This document shows, piece by piece, positions 1-6,995 of a stretch of 26,516 bases of DNA. The DNA is from a virus. Below the pieces are notes generated by a model, which was not told where the DNA came from, did not search any database, and saw nothing but the letters and a program-made list of their open reading frames with translations. The stretch's first letter is position 1. Every line of letters begins with the position of its first letter. The position numbers and the translations under genes were made by a program. The stretch covers positions 1-26,516 of the IMG/VR virus record IMGVR_UViG_3300046463_000543. One strand, 5' to 3'.

Positions 1-126
1 AACGCTTGTCAGCACCTCCAATTTTTCCTCGCCTTGCATCGGATCATCTGCGTTGAATAGCGTCGACACAATGTCTTTGGGCGTCACTAACTTGCGGGCC
101 TTGCGCGGTTTGCGGTTGCTTGGCAT
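1..126 (-). CDS. Hypothetical small basic protein, C-terminus cut by window edge
   Basis: The ATG (126-124) opens a frame that stays open to base 1, giving 42 residues of an incomplete protein. The first 12 residues are strongly basic (MPSNRKPRKARK), followed by LVTPKDIVSTLF and an acidic stretch. It begins 1 nt after the stop of the preceding tiny frame, as expected in this tightly packed leftward operon. I do not recognise the family; short Lys/Arg-rich N-termini of this type are common in small phage proteins. The function cannot be stated, and the true length is unknown because the gene leaves the window. Confidence 0.55.
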   Translation of the reverse strand, partial: MPSNRKPRKARKLVTPKDIVSTLFNADDPMQGEEKLEVLTSV

Positions 127-127
127 A

Positions 128-187
128 TCAGACTTTCCAGTTTGCGCGGGTCAACTCGATGACCCGCTTTGCTGCTGCTTCAATCAC
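128..187 (-). CDS. Possible 19-residue translationally coupled peptide
   Basis: A GTG at 187-185 overlaps the TGA of the upstream gene (GTGA) and has a GGGAGAG ribosome-binding-like run 5-11 nt upstream. It encodes MIEAAAKRVIELTRANWKV and stops 1 nt before the next ATG. The peptide looks like one amphipathic helix. The coupling on both sides is what supports it; the length is too short for certainty. The longer frame that reaches 355 would lie across the upstream gene and has no good start. Confidence 0.35.
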   Translation of the reverse strand: MIEAAAKRVIELTRANWKV

Positions 188-591
188 TGCTGCTCTCCCG
201 CTTTCTGTGACAGGGCGGCGTCGATGGCCCGCTGAACCGCCGTGGCGAACTCTGCTTCGGTCGGCGGCACACCAACGCACCTTAGCGACAGATACGATTC
301 GCCGCTTGTCACGATGTTTTGCTGCATCAGCAATTCGTAAAGCGTCAGTAGCCACGCATCCCGCCCGTCTCCCTTTTCAAGAGCGGCGGTGGGGACCTTC
401 AAGCTTTCCGAGGCCAGTTCTGCTATTCCGAAGGTGATTGCGAACCTCCTGCCTGTTTCTGGATTCGTGACGGTGAACTGCATGGAGTTGTCTCCATTGC
501 CTGCGTCGCGCAGATCACTACTGATCTCCATAGAGCCCCCATCAGGATCGGTAAGAAACAACGCTTGGAGTTGCTTAATATCTCGGCTCAT
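184..591 (-). CDS. Hypothetical phage protein, 135 aa
   Basis: The start ATG overlaps the stop of the upstream gene (ATGA) and has GGGGAAAG as ribosome-binding site. The protein begins MSRDIKQLQALFLTDPDGGS and has a beta-rich N-terminal half (MQFTVTNPETGRRFAITFG) and a helical C-terminal half ending in an Ala-rich helix (AVQRAIDAALSQKAGEQQ). No cysteines form a metal site and no membrane segment is present. I do not recognise a family. Placement near the end of the early operon suggests an accessory, non-essential role, but the sequence does not show one. Confidence 0.7.
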   Translation of the reverse strand: MSRDIKQLQALFLTDPDGGSMEISSDLRDAGNGDNSMQFTVTNPETGRRFAITFGIAELASESLKVPTAALEKGDGRDAWLLTLYELLMQQNIVTSGESYLSLRCVGVPPTEAEFATAVQRAIDAALSQKAGEQQ

Positions 592-1127
592 TGCTTTCCC
601 CTCGGATTGATGTCGCCTGCCAACGCGTCGCTATGTTCTTGCTCGATTCGCCCAGCCCCATTGAAGCCGTTCCACGGACGGGGGCCGCTAAAGCCGTCAG
701 AGTCAGGCCCATCGGAAAATTCCGGGCCTTTCTCGTCGGTGAATGCAGCGCGGATTTCGTAAAGCGCAGCGGCTATTACTTCGTGGGCGAATTGAAGTTC
801 AAACTCGCGATCCGACCTGACCTTTCTGCGGCGCCAAACGTCCTCAGCAATTCCCCATATCCGCTTGTCAGACAATGGCATCACCGCCTCTTTCCCTGCT
901 GCCGCGAGTAGAGCGTCGTGCTCGGACTCAAGGGCGGTTAGGCGGGCGGCTTGCTGTTCGATCATGTCGGCGCACTCTCGGCGCTCACGTGCCCTGAATT
1001 CAAGGCCCGCAATAATGTCCTCGGGATCGTCAGCCGTGTAATGCATGGGATCGAGTTCTTCGGCCGCTACTTCATCAGCGTCAGCGGCGTCACGCAGGCG
1101 CTTTATCAGTTTCAGGTCTTCAACCAT
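588..1127 (-). CDS. Hypothetical coiled-coil protein with Gly/Pro-rich tail, 179 aa
   Basis: I chose ATG 1127 (MVEDLKLIKRLRDAADADEV) because it has a GGAG site 8 nt upstream and overlaps the previous stop by 8 nt; the frame stays open to 1376, but that extension lies on top of the upstream gene and reads like a shadow. Residues about 45-80 form a heptad-like helix (RARERRECADMIEQQAARL). The middle has MPLSDKRIWGIAEDVWRRR, a pattern met in other small phage proteins. The last 50 residues are Gly/Pro/Asp rich and probably disordered. Function unknown. Confidence 0.7.
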   Translation of the reverse strand: MVEDLKLIKRLRDAADADEVAAEELDPMHYTADDPEDIIAGLEFRARERRECADMIEQQAARLTALESEHDALLAAAGKEAVMPLSDKRIWGIAEDVWRRRKVRSDREFELQFAHEVIAAALYEIRAAFTDEKGPEFSDGPDSDGFSGPRPWNGFNGAGRIEQEHSDALAGDINPRGKQ

Positions 1128-1386
1128 TATTTGTCTCCGTGGCGAGGGCGCGGATGTCGGTAGCGCATTCGCGCGCTGCATCTGCCTTGCTGTCGTATGT
1201 GCCGTCGTAGTTGCCTTTCGCGGTCTCGTCCCATGCTGCCGCTGACTCGTCGCAGATCTTGGCCGCTTCCTCAAGCGCTGCGCGGCGGGATGCCTCTGCA
1301 AAGTCGAGCATCTGCTGTTTCGAGTAGGCCGGATATGAGTGGTCTGCGTATGTGCACCGCGGCGTTGGCAATTCAAGTTTGCTCAC
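1120..1386 (-). CDS. Hypothetical phage protein, 88 aa (CDESAAAWD motif)
   Basis: The start is a GTG at 1386 that overlaps the upstream TGA (GTGA) with GGAGGG just upstream. The protein carries PAYSKQQMLDFAEASRRAALEEAAKICDESAAAWDET, then a second helix rich in Asp/Ala. Small phage proteins with an A-K-I-C-D-x(5-6)-W-D helix are common in Burkholderiaceae phages; their role is not known to me. It is predicted to be soluble and mostly helical. The longer open frame upstream of the GTG overlaps the preceding gene by nearly 190 nt and is rejected. Confidence 0.72.
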   Translation of the reverse strand: MSKLELPTPRCTYADHSYPAYSKQQMLDFAEASRRAALEEAAKICDESAAAWDETAKGNYDGTYDSKADAARECATDIRALATETNNG

Positions 1387-2717
1387 GATTTCCCTCCGCT
1401 TGCTGATTGAGAGGTGGTCAGGGCGGCGTCGATAGCTTCGTGGATCGTCCAGTCGAATTTGTCTGCGCTGTCGATGTCGGTCCGTTCGCCGGTCGGGTCG
1501 ATCAGATACACGCAGCCTGCGCCCTGTTCTAGCGTTATCTCGATCTCCCATCCTTCGGGCAACTCGCCGCACGCGCGTTGCACCGGGTCGGTGTTGTAGA
1601 TCGGGTTCCAGTGACTGCGCGCATCATCGGTTAGCGGTGTCTGTGCTGGCGGGGCCATCAGCGCCACGAGATCGGACGCGCGAGAGGTCGCAGCAGTAAA
1701 TAAGCGCGTGAATTCGTAGTGATGCAATTCGGCAGCGGTGACAATCTCGTCGTCAGATAGATTTCCTTTAATGGCTAGTGCTCGACAGATGCGCGCGCGC
1801 AGTGCCTGCTCGTCTTGAATAGCCGCACCCTGCGCCACATTGGCGGAAGTTGATGCGGCGCGGGCGTCTACAGCGCGCTGAAGCCGTTCCGCAGCCTCGC
1901 ATGTGCCAACAAACACGTCGCCGCCGCCAACGTCGTGTTGGTGCCCGTTCGCCAATACTTCTTTCGCCGCAAGCAGCAACTCGTCCTGCTCGGCAGATTG
2001 CGCGGGCTGTTGCTCGGTTGCATACGCTGCACATGGTCCTTCATGGCCTTTATCACGCGTGCAGTACCATCCTTCTGGCGGCAAGTCGCATTGCGCCTTT
2101 CTCCCGGAGCGTATGAGTCCCGCGCACACCTTCGCGGCGCTCCGAAATAGTGAATTGCGGCTTTGCTCCATGACGTCCTCGCACATAGTCGCATTCAATT
2201 CACGCATCCACGTGCACGCCGCACGCCAAGCCTTTTCCGTAATCGCGTTATTCCAGAAGCCGGAAGTCCTGAACCATGCTTCGAACGCCTGAAGCTCACC
2301 CGTCACTGGCTCTTGCCCCGCCACCTTTTCGGCGGTAAGTGCGGCGCGGCTTATGAAGTCGTAAGCCTCGATTGCCCATGCGTTCAGCCGGTCAACGTCA
2401 TCCGGGCCGTAATTGCTCATGTTCAATTCGATGTAATCGGCCAGCAGCGCTTCCCGCTCCCCAATCGCCACATTTGCGGCGTCCTCACCGCTCAGCGAAG
2501 TGCGGTTGCTTGGCTGGCACACTCGGTAGCCAATTTCGCGTGCGCATGTGCACTGATCTTCGTCGAGGCAGAATCCATGCTGCGCAATCAGGGCCGCGCG
2601 TACGGTTCGCGCCGTCAGATTTTCGCGGGTAACGCCGGGCATCTTCGCCTGGTCGTTCTCGATGTTGCGAATCTGCTCATCGGTGAGCGCGGGCGAAGTG
2701 TGATTTGTCGTGGTCAT
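1383..2717 (-). CDS. Mosaic hypothetical protein with repeated linkers and two Cys clusters, 444 aa
   Basis: The ATG overlaps the upstream stop (ATGA). The protein is built from short blocks separated by low-complexity linkers: it starts TSPALTDEQIRNIEN, has a Cys cluster near residues 50-70 (CLDEDQCTCAREIGYRVC), a second one near 210-230 ending in KGHEGPC (a Cys/His knuckle seen in many phage proteins), then PAQSAEQ, STSANVAQG and APPAQTPLTDDA linkers, and ends TSQSASGGKS. The same linkers, partly identical at DNA level, occur in the gene at 17197-18006. No enzymatic motif is visible. The architecture suggests recombination-driven shuffling of phage accessory modules; function unknown. Confidence 0.7.
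   Translation of the reverse strand: MTTTNHTSPALTDEQIRNIENDQAKMPGVTRENLTARTVRAALIAQHGFCLDEDQCTCAREIGYRVCQPSNRTSLSGEDAANVAIGEREALLADYIELNMSNYGPDDVDRLNAWAIEAYDFISRAALTAEKVAGQEPVTGELQAFEAWFRTSGFWNNAITEKAWRAACTWMRELNATMCEDVMEQSRNSLFRSAAKVCAGLIRSGRKAQCDLPPEGWYCTRDKGHEGPCAAYATEQQPAQSAEQDELLLAAKEVLANGHQHDVGGGDVFVGTCEAAERLQRAVDARAASTSANVAQGAAIQDEQALRARICRALAIKGNLSDDEIVTAAELHHYEFTRLFTAATSRASDLVALMAPPAQTPLTDDARSHWNPIYNTDPVQRACGELPEGWEIEITLEQGAGCVYLIDPTGERTDIDSADKFDWTIHEAIDAALTTSQSASGGKS
1827..1865. repeat. 39-bp exact repeat of 17554-17592
   Basis: Partner of the linker repeat in the gene at 17197-18006; see that entry. A separate 18-bp match, 1638-1655 with 17341-17358, encodes the APPAQT linker in both genes. 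Confidence 0.8.
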
Positions 2718-3685
2718 TTGCTGTCCTTTGCGCGCGCGGCATCGGCCGTGGCTCGAAGAAAGCCGCCGACAGCCAGTTTGAAATCATCGAAGCCGGCGAC
2801 GTCTGCGGTTTTCCACAGTTCGATAGCGACACCATTGATCCATGAAGCCGTCACCGCCTCGTCTGCTTGCTCGGCGGCGCAAGGAAGGGCGTAATGCCGG
2901 TCGATATAGCCTGCGCAGTAGCTTTCCAAGTCTCGCGAGAATCCGTCTTTGGTCGCGTGATCGAACGCCCGAAGTGCAGCCGCCTCGACATCGCACGATG
3001 CCGATTCATCGAATGGCGCGTTGGCGATCGCATTCAGAGCGCATTCGCGCAATTCTTCGAGCGTCGCAACAATCGCATCGGGCTCGTCATCAGGACTATT
3101 GCGGTCGGGAATCTCGCAGACATTGGTGAGGAACGCGTCGAACCAATCCGGCAGTTTTGGCGCGGTCAGCAACGCGATTGCGTTACGCTGGATTTCGGGC
3201 GCAACCGCGGTCATGGGAGCGTCTGCTTGCTCGGCGTCACCGCACGATTGCGCGGGAGCGGCGATATGCGCAATGAAGTGATCGTGACCGACGTTCTCCG
3301 GATCGCATGCACATGCTCGGCGCGGCGTATTGGCGCAACTTACGCCAGCTTTTATCAGGGCCGGTGAGCAATGAAACCATTGGCCTGACTGCGCGGGAGC
3401 GGTGTGCTCCGATATGCAGCTTCGCGTTCCGTACCGGCAAGCGCGGCTTGAGAAGTTGTCGATCTGGCACGCGTCGCGAGTCGATTGCGCGGGAGCGGTG
3501 GGGGTGCACTGAATCGTGAGAAGGTTGGTCAAGATTTGCATGGCGCACATGACCGGATATTCGGCCTCAATCTCCTCTTGAGGCATGTCGTCATCAATCA
3601 TCGGATCGCTATCGCCCAGTGCGGTATCGAGTAGATCGATTGCGCGCTTTAGCAGCCTTGTTACTGCGTCTGTATCGGTATTCAT
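2714..3685 (-). CDS. Mosaic hypothetical protein with three APAQS linkers, 323 aa
   Basis: The ATG at 3685 overlaps the stop of the frame that lies inside dcm (ATGA) and sits 9 nt after the dcm stop, with AGGAA as ribosome-binding site. Residues 1-60 are acidic and helical. Residues about 65-150 are Cys-rich and contain three copies of (T/A)APAQS, encoded by nearly identical 16-18 bp DNA at 3246, 3387 and 3483. Two further repeated segments, AEQADAP and AEQADEA, flank the middle. The C-terminal third ([30 protein letters not shown]) is compact. No family recognised; architecture matches the neighbouring 444-aa mosaic protein. Confidence 0.68.
   Translation of the reverse strand: MNTDTDAVTRLLKRAIDLLDTALGDSDPMIDDDMPQEEIEAEYPVMCAMQILTNLLTIQCTPTAPAQSTRDACQIDNFSSRACRYGTRSCISEHTAPAQSGQWFHCSPALIKAGVSCANTPRRACACDPENVGHDHFIAHIAAPAQSCGDAEQADAPMTAVAPEIQRNAIALLTAPKLPDWFDAFLTNVCEIPDRNSPDDEPDAIVATLEELRECALNAIANAPFDESASCDVEAAALRAFDHATKDGFSRDLESYCAGYIDRHYALPCAAEQADEAVTASWINGVAIELWKTADVAGFDDFKLAVGGFLRATADAARAKDSK
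3246..3500. repeat. Three near-identical copies encoding APAQS
   Basis: GATTGCGCGGGAGCGG (A/C variants) occurs at about 3246, 3387 and 3483 in one gene and encodes (T/A)APAQS each time; the copies are 141 and 96 bp apart. They mark module borders in the mosaic protein. Confidence 0.7.
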
Positions 3686-4602
3686 GTCGGGTTCCTATTG
3701 TTCGATTGCTTCGCGCGCGGCATGGATGAACTCGGCTGCCGCTTGCGCGTTGATCGCGTTACCGTAGGCGCGCAGTCGTCCCACTCGGGCGGGAGCCCCA
3801 TCAGCCAGCGGGAATGAGCCGGGTCTAACTGGCCGCCACTTTTCGTCCCGGCAGAGCAGCCAGTCAGCAACTCGCCAGAAGCCGCTAGTCGGGCTGGGCC
3901 GTTCAGGCTCAACTGCGCTGCTGTGTGAAGCGCCATGCCGCCCTGACGATTCGCTGAGTTGCCCGGGCCGTTCGTGTCTGTCACTTTCGGTGTCGGCCAA
4001 CTCGCGAATGTCGCTACGTGATTCAGGCTCACCGCCACCTTGCGACCGTCCGGCGTCTTTCCCGTCGCGCTCAATCCCTCGAATGACTGCGATCCCATCG
4101 AGTTGCCGACCGTTTGCGTCGGCCACGATGCCAACCACGCAACCCGGCCCAGCAGAGCGTTCAGTGGCACGTTCGCGCACTCGCTGCCGTCCTTGTGATC
4201 GCGCGTGGTCGGCGTCGGCCACGAAGTACGTTCTGTCGCGGATGTGCGGAGCACCGACGCCCGCAGACGGGAAAGGTGTCGCCCCGCAGGCGTAACCCAA
4301 GGCTTCCAGGTCATCGAAAACAAGGTCGATCCAAGGGTCGACGTCCTTGCTTGCAACCTGCTCGCCAAAGAGGGTTGCAGGTGCGCGCTCCTGGATGAGC
4401 CAGTGCCACGCGGGCCAGAGGTGCCGCTCGTCAGCAAACCCAAGTCCTTTGCCTGCCGCGCTGAAAGGTTGGCACGGACAGGAACCGGTCCAAACAGGTC
4501 GGTCGTCAGGCCAGCCGGCGAGTCGAAGCGCGAACGACCAGACACCGATTCCGGCGAAGAAATGGCACTGGGTGAATCCGCGAAGGTCGTCTGGTCGAAC
4601 AT
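3682..4602 (-). CDS. Overprinted 306-codon frame within dcm (WPTP-repeat protein)
   Basis: This frame lies almost entirely inside the cytosine methyltransferase gene, shifted by one base. Its ATG (4602) has GGAG 8 nt upstream and its TGA overlaps the ATG of the next gene (ATGA), just as for ordinary genes here. The product has three SWPTP/SWPTQ segments (for example [14 protein letters not shown]), a Ser/Arg-rich N-terminal third (FSMTWKPW) and a C-terminal block [19 protein letters not shown] recall similar proteins in phage annotations, also at methyltransferase loci. The WPTP segments fall where the methyltransferase frame reads VADAD or LADTES, so a translation artefact of conserved DNA cannot be excluded. 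Function unknown. Confidence 0.45.
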   Translation of the reverse strand: MFDQTTFADSPSAISSPESVSGRSRFDSPAGLTTDLFGPVPVRANLSARQAKDLGLLTSGTSGPRGTGSSRSAHLQPSLASRLQARTSTLGSTLFSMTWKPWVTPAGRHLSRLRASVLRTSATERTSWPTPTTRDHKDGSECANVPLNALLGRVAWLASWPTQTVGNSMGSQSFEGLSATGKTPDGRKVAVSLNHVATFASWPTPKVTDTNGPGNSANRQGGMALHTAAQLSLNGPARLAASGELLTGCSAGTKSGGQLDPAHSRWLMGLPPEWDDCAPTVTRSTRKRQPSSSMPRAKQSNNRNPT

Positions 4603-4711
4603 CCTCTATGCTCCGTTCATCAACTTCGCCGGCGGCAATGTGACCGGCGGCTATCAGGTTGCGCAGCCACTGCGCGGCGTATGGGTCGATCTCGTTGTAA
4701 TACGCGGCCAT
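3695..4711 (-). CDS. dcm: DNA cytosine-5 methyltransferase (Dcm family), 338 aa
   Basis: Transfers a methyl group from S-adenosylmethionine to C5 of cytosine in DNA. Visible motifs in order: motif I CHFFAGIG near residue 49, motif [10 protein letters not shown] with the catalytic Cys near residue 79, a motif VI-like LFGEQV (Gln-Val in place of the usual Asn-Val), motif [12 protein letters not shown], and motif [10 protein letters not shown] near the end. The region between VIII and X is the target-recognition part and is rich in ADxD/ADTES segments. The start ATG has GAGGAA 5 nt upstream. An intrinsic terminator lies just upstream. In phages such enzymes usually protect against host restriction; a solitary role without a partner endonuclease is likely here. 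Confidence 0.92.
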   Translation of the reverse strand: MAAYYNEIDPYAAQWLRNLIAAGHIAAGEVDERSIEDVRPDDLRGFTQCHFFAGIGVWSFALRLAGWPDDRPVWTGSCPCQPFSAAGKGLGFADERHLWPAWHWLIQERAPATLFGEQVASKDVDPWIDLVFDDLEALGYACGATPFPSAGVGAPHIRDRTYFVADADHARSQGRQRVRERATERSAGPGCVVGIVADANGRQLDGIAVIRGIERDGKDAGRSQGGGEPESRSDIRELADTESDRHERPGQLSESSGRHGASHSSAVEPERPSPTSGFWRVADWLLCRDEKWRPVRPGSFPLADGAPARVGRLRAYGNAINAQAAAEFIHAAREAIEQ

Positions 4712-4742
4712 CGGTTCCTCGCCGGCATAGCCGAACAGTTGT

Positions 4743-4769
4743 AAAAAACGGGCGCTGACCTAGCCGCCC
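4743..4769 (-). terminator. Intrinsic terminator upstream of dcm
   Basis: Read leftward, a GGGCG/CGCCC stem with a short bulged extension is followed by G and six T. It separates the 111-aa gene (4809-5144) from dcm within the same leftward run. No promoter of the dispersed family lies between it and dcm, so dcm expression would need readthrough, antitermination or an unseen promoter. Confidence 0.6.
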
Positions 4770-4777
4770 TAAGCACG

Positions 4778-4794
4778 CCGCGCTGTCTGCGCGG
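4778..4794 (-). other. Perfect hairpin CCGCGC-AGACA-GCGCGG
   Basis: A 6-bp GC-only stem with a 5-nt loop lies 8 nt upstream of the terminator hairpin and 14 nt after the stop of the 111-aa gene. It may protect the 3' end of the message or take part in termination or antitermination; the sequence alone does not decide. Confidence 0.4.
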
Positions 4795-4808
4795 TTCGGG
4801 GGTAATCG

Positions 4809-5144
4809 TTATGCTGCCGCCGCGCTTGGGATCGGCTTGCGTGTGATTGCGGGTATGTTGCCGATGCGAATGCTCACCTGATCGTGGTTATCGCGCGCAA
4901 GGATGGCTGCAGTTGCCGCGATCAGGTTGTGCGTCAGTTGACTTGTAGGCGTGATAGAGCGCAGGTATGCGTCTGTCGCCTGGGCGAGCGCGCGGGCAAG
5001 TTGGTCTTGTTTCACCGTGCGGGTTCCGATGTGGCGCTTTGAGGCGGCCGCCCGGCGCGCAGTGACTGAGCACGCGCTTACACGAGCGGCCATGATGGCG
5101 TTCGCAGGCGTGCGTAATAATGCTGAAAATTTCGTGTAGAGCAT
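4809..5144 (-). CDS. Hypothetical protein, 111 aa, first gene of the 5.2-kb promoter unit
   Basis: ATG 5144 follows the operator-promoter at 5195-5223 by about 50 nt and has only a weak GGAA site. The N-terminal 45 residues are basic and Ala/Ser/Thr rich (SVTARRAAASKRHIGTR); the middle is a helix (DQLARALAQATDAYLRSI) followed by HNLIAATAAILARDN. No known domain is visible. It ends directly before a GC hairpin and an intrinsic terminator, so it may be a single-gene transcript under repressor control. A frame in another phase (to 5223) covers the promoter and is less likely. Confidence 0.6.
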   Translation of the reverse strand: MLYTKFSALLRTPANAIMAARVSACSVTARRAAASKRHIGTRTVKQDQLARALAQATDAYLRSITPTSQLTHNLIAATAAILARDNHDQVSIRIGNIPAITRKPIPSAAAA

Positions 5145-5194
5145 GGTTCCGTTCCGTTTGTTGTTGATTATTGGTGTGTGCTGCTATTGGCGTA

Positions 5195-5223
5195 ACGATA
5201 CCGCAACAGTATCTGTAACGCAA
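5195..5223 (-). promoter_or_regulatory. Promoter with embedded operator (GATAC-N7-GTATC)
   Basis: Leftward -35 TTGCGT (5223-5218), 17-nt spacer, -10 TATCGT (5200-5195). The perfect palindrome GATACCGCAACAGTATC at 5197-5213 covers the spacer and -10. The -35 begins 4 nt after the stop of the preceding gene. The same arrangement recurs at 12.2 and 15.5 kb, which is the main support. Confidence 0.75.
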
Positions 5224-5226
5224 TAC

Positions 5227-5586
5227 CTAATTTCGTGTTTTCATGCATAAATCGCGGAAGCGGCGCTGTTCAGCCTCGTATCCGATGAGATTGCGGTGCA
5301 TCCAGACCGGCGATGCACTCCGTTTTGTCTTTCGTTCGATCGCTTCGCGCAGTGCATCGCCTTCGAGCAGGGCATAGCGCACGCGTGACGTCGTGGCGTC
5401 GCGCCAGATGACGCCTTTCGCGACGAGTGCATGCAGCGTGTCGCGTACAGCAGCGCGCGGGCGGTCGTTGAGCAGGGCGAATATCTCGTCGAGCGTGAAC
5501 TGGTAGTTAGGGTCCATTGCCGCGATCATGTCTTCGTGAGCGACGGTCTCGGCGGTGCGTGTACTGCTGATGGCGATGTTTCTCAT
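5227..5586 (-). CDS. Winged-helix DNA-binding protein, 119 aa
   Basis: ATG 5586 overlaps the stop of the Ea22-like gene (ATGA) with GAGGTG upstream; longer readings run over that gene. Residues about 28-75 fit a winged helix: FTLDEIFALLNDRPRAAVRD then TLHALVAKGVIWRDAT and a wing RVRYALLEGD. The C-terminal part (WMHRNLIGYEAEQRRFRDLC) is helical. It is probably a small regulator or DNA-associated accessory protein of the phage. It is the last gene before the promoter at 5195 and its stop lies 4 nt from that promoter's -35 box. Confidence 0.68.
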   Translation of the reverse strand: MRNIAISSTRTAETVAHEDMIAAMDPNYQFTLDEIFALLNDRPRAAVRDTLHALVAKGVIWRDATTSRVRYALLEGDALREAIERKTKRSASPVWMHRNLIGYEAEQRRFRDLCMKTRN

Positions 5587-5948
5587 TTGGCACCTCGCGC
5601 CGCGTCGTTGTACGCGTCCACTGCGTCCATCCCGAACTGAGCGAACAGCCCCTCGCACCGATCGCGGAAGAAGCCATGGAACTCCCGCAGCGCCCGCACC
5701 TCGGCGATAAGGGCGAGGATTACAACCGGATTGGTTGCGGCAATGAATTGCATGTCGCGCCTGCCGCGGCCTGCGTCCCAATGATTCGGCTGAATACCGC
5801 CTGCATCCGGTGCAATGTCAGCCTTGTCGGCGGACGTGTCCACATACCACCCTTCGTCCTTACCGTCATAGCTGCCGTAGTCGACAGCCTCCCACGGTCC
5901 CGGCGTCGCCGCCTTCGCCAGCGCTTCCAGTTTGTCGATGTCGATCAT
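5583..5948 (-). CDS. Ea22-like (Ead) phage protein, 121 aa
   Basis: The N-terminus MIDIDKLEALAKAATPGPWEAV and the later FIAATNPVVILALIAEVRAL are the hallmark blocks of Ead/Ea22-like proteins of lambdoid phages: a helix, an ATPGPW turn, a variable middle, then an xFIAAxNPxxxLxLIAE helix. The length is within the usual range. The biochemical role of the family is unknown; in lambda, ea22 lies in the dispensable early b region. Start ATG overlaps the upstream stop (ATGA). The acidic variable middle contains a Gly/Asp-rich stretch. Confidence 0.82.
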   Translation of the reverse strand: MIDIDKLEALAKAATPGPWEAVDYGSYDGKDEGWYVDTSADKADIAPDAGGIQPNHWDAGRGRRDMQFIAATNPVVILALIAEVRALREFHGFFRDRCEGLFAQFGMDAVDAYNDAARGAK

Positions 5949-6175
5949 GCTTGCTCCTTATCCTTCGTCGCGTATTCGTTGATCTCGATGGCGTCGAGCG
6001 TCGCATCAGTGTGAGCCTTGGTGAATCCGCTGTAGCTGACCCACTTCCGGTATCTCTCAGCGTCGAGCAGTGCGGCGTTGCGCTCCGCCACCACCTTTTC
6101 ATACTCCGCGTGCATCACGAAGATTCCCGAGTCACAGGGCATTGCGCTTGCGCCGTAGCGTTGTGGTCTGGTCAT
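5945..6175 (-). CDS. Hypothetical coiled-coil protein, 76 aa
   Basis: ATG 6175 overlaps the stop of the HNH gene (ATGA). The sequence has a helix AEYEKVVAERNAALLDAERYRKWVS with heptad character, then FTKAHTDATLDAIEINEYATKDKEQA. Small phage proteins of the form (coiled coil)-ERYRxL-(short tail) are frequent in Burkholderiaceae phages, always without known function. Coupled on both sides to neighbours, which supports translation. Longer readings upstream overlap the HNH gene and are rejected. Confidence 0.68.
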   Translation of the reverse strand: MTRPQRYGASAMPCDSGIFVMHAEYEKVVAERNAALLDAERYRKWVSYSGFTKAHTDATLDAIEINEYATKDKEQA

Positions 6176-6603
6176 ACCGTCTCCATCTGTGGTTGTGTGA
6201 TGCCGGTCTCCCGGCGAGTCTGTTCGAGCAATTGCGCCTCGGTTCCGTATAGGCGCTCCCATTCCTCCTGGCCGGCATGGATTGCGACGCCATAACCACC
6301 GATTCGGTGATGCCGCGGGCAAAGCGGGATCGTGTCGAGATTGCTGCTGCGCTGGCCGCCGCCGGCGAGGTAGCGGACGTGATGCACCTCGGCCGGCGAA
6401 TCGCCATAGCCAAGATTTCGGCACACTACGCAGCAGAGTCCCGCGACGACGCCCATGTGTTCGCGCTCAGCCTTTGTCGCAGCCTTCCGCGCGCGCTTCT
6501 TCATCGGCTTGCGCTCCAGTTCCTTCGTCGCGCTGCGAAAGCTGCTGAACGACGCGCCGGGCTTGCGCTTGAATGCGCTTGACTTCAATGCAGAGCGCTT
6601 CAT
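6172..6603 (-). CDS. HNH nuclease, Ref-like (RecA-dependent nuclease family), 143 aa
   Basis: After a basic N-terminal 45 residues (KRARKAATKAEREHM) come a CVVC zinc pair, AEVHHVRY, then TIPLCPRHHR, a His-Ala-Gly segment and ERLYGTEAQLL. This order matches the P1 Ref family of recombination-enhancing, RecA-stimulated HNH nucleases, where LCxxHHR and the final (F/W)ExxYGxxxxLL helix are typical. It would cut DNA near RecA-like filaments during phage recombination. ATG 6603 overlaps the stop of the HTH gene (ATGA) with GGAG about 10 nt upstream. It sits next to NinB and RusA, a recombination context that fits. Confidence 0.78.
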   Translation of the reverse strand: MKRSALKSSAFKRKPGASFSSFRSATKELERKPMKKRARKAATKAEREHMGVVAGLCCVVCRNLGYGDSPAEVHHVRYLAGGGQRSSNLDTIPLCPRHHRIGGYGVAIHAGQEEWERLYGTEAQLLEQTRRETGITQPQMETV

Positions 6604-6995
6604 CGTGCCGACTCCAGCAATCCGGCGAACGGATGCGCGCGGCCATTGCAAGCACTCCTACGCGCCTTGAATACGCCGGAATATTTGCGGTAGTGACGAG
6701 CCGATGCCTGTTGGCGTGCCTCGGTGCGATCCGGCTCCGGCTTGTCGCGCTTGTCGCCAGCAGCGTAGACGGCGCCCCACAAGCCGCTCTTGCCGACCAT
6801 GCGGTGCCAGTCGCAGATGTAGACCTGCTTCGGCGTCTGAGTGCGCAAGATGCGCAGATGGCGACGCACGCCGGTTTCAGCGATGCCGACGATTGCTTGC
6901 AGCTCGATCGCAGTCATCGGCTCCTGTCCGAGCAGTTCGACAATCTTGCGTCGCGTGTCGTTGCGCACGCTGTTCGGATTGAGCTTGCCGGTCAT
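6600..6995 (-). CDS. Helix-turn-helix DNA-binding protein, 131 aa
   Basis: ATG overlaps the NinB stop (ATGA), with GAGGGA upstream. Residues about 14-55 form an ArsR/MarR-like winged helix: RRKIVELLGQEPMTAIELQ then AIVGIAETGVRRHLRIL, followed by a wing (KQVYICDWHRM). The C-terminal half is basic (DKPEPDRTEARQQASARHYRK) and ends unstructured. Likely binds DNA; target unknown. Placement inside the NinB-HNH cluster suggests it belongs to the recombination block, perhaps as its regulator, which is inference. Confidence 0.7.
   Translation of the reverse strand: MTGKLNPNSVRNDTRRKIVELLGQEPMTAIELQAIVGIAETGVRRHLRILRTQTPKQVYICDWHRMVGKSGLWGAVYAAGDKRDKPEPDRTEARQQASARHYRKYSGVFKARRSACNGRAHPFAGLLESAR

Noticed and set aside
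588-1376. Full 262-codon version of the gene at 588
   Set aside because: The first 83 codons overlap the upstream gene, are Arg/Thr-rich shadow sequence and lack a ribosome site; ATG 1127 is well supported.
2163-2894. Rightward 243-codon frame
   Set aside because: Antisense to the mosaic 444-aa gene and crosses a gene border; the opposite strand has coupled genes with ribosome sites.
4205-4744. Rightward 179-codon frame opposite dcm
   Set aside because: Antisense to motif-bearing dcm sequence; no start signal.
4888-5223. Alternative 111-codon leftward frame from 5223
   Set aside because: It would start inside the -35 box of the promoter and has a His/Cys/Arg-rich shadow-like product; the 4809-5144 frame is preferred.
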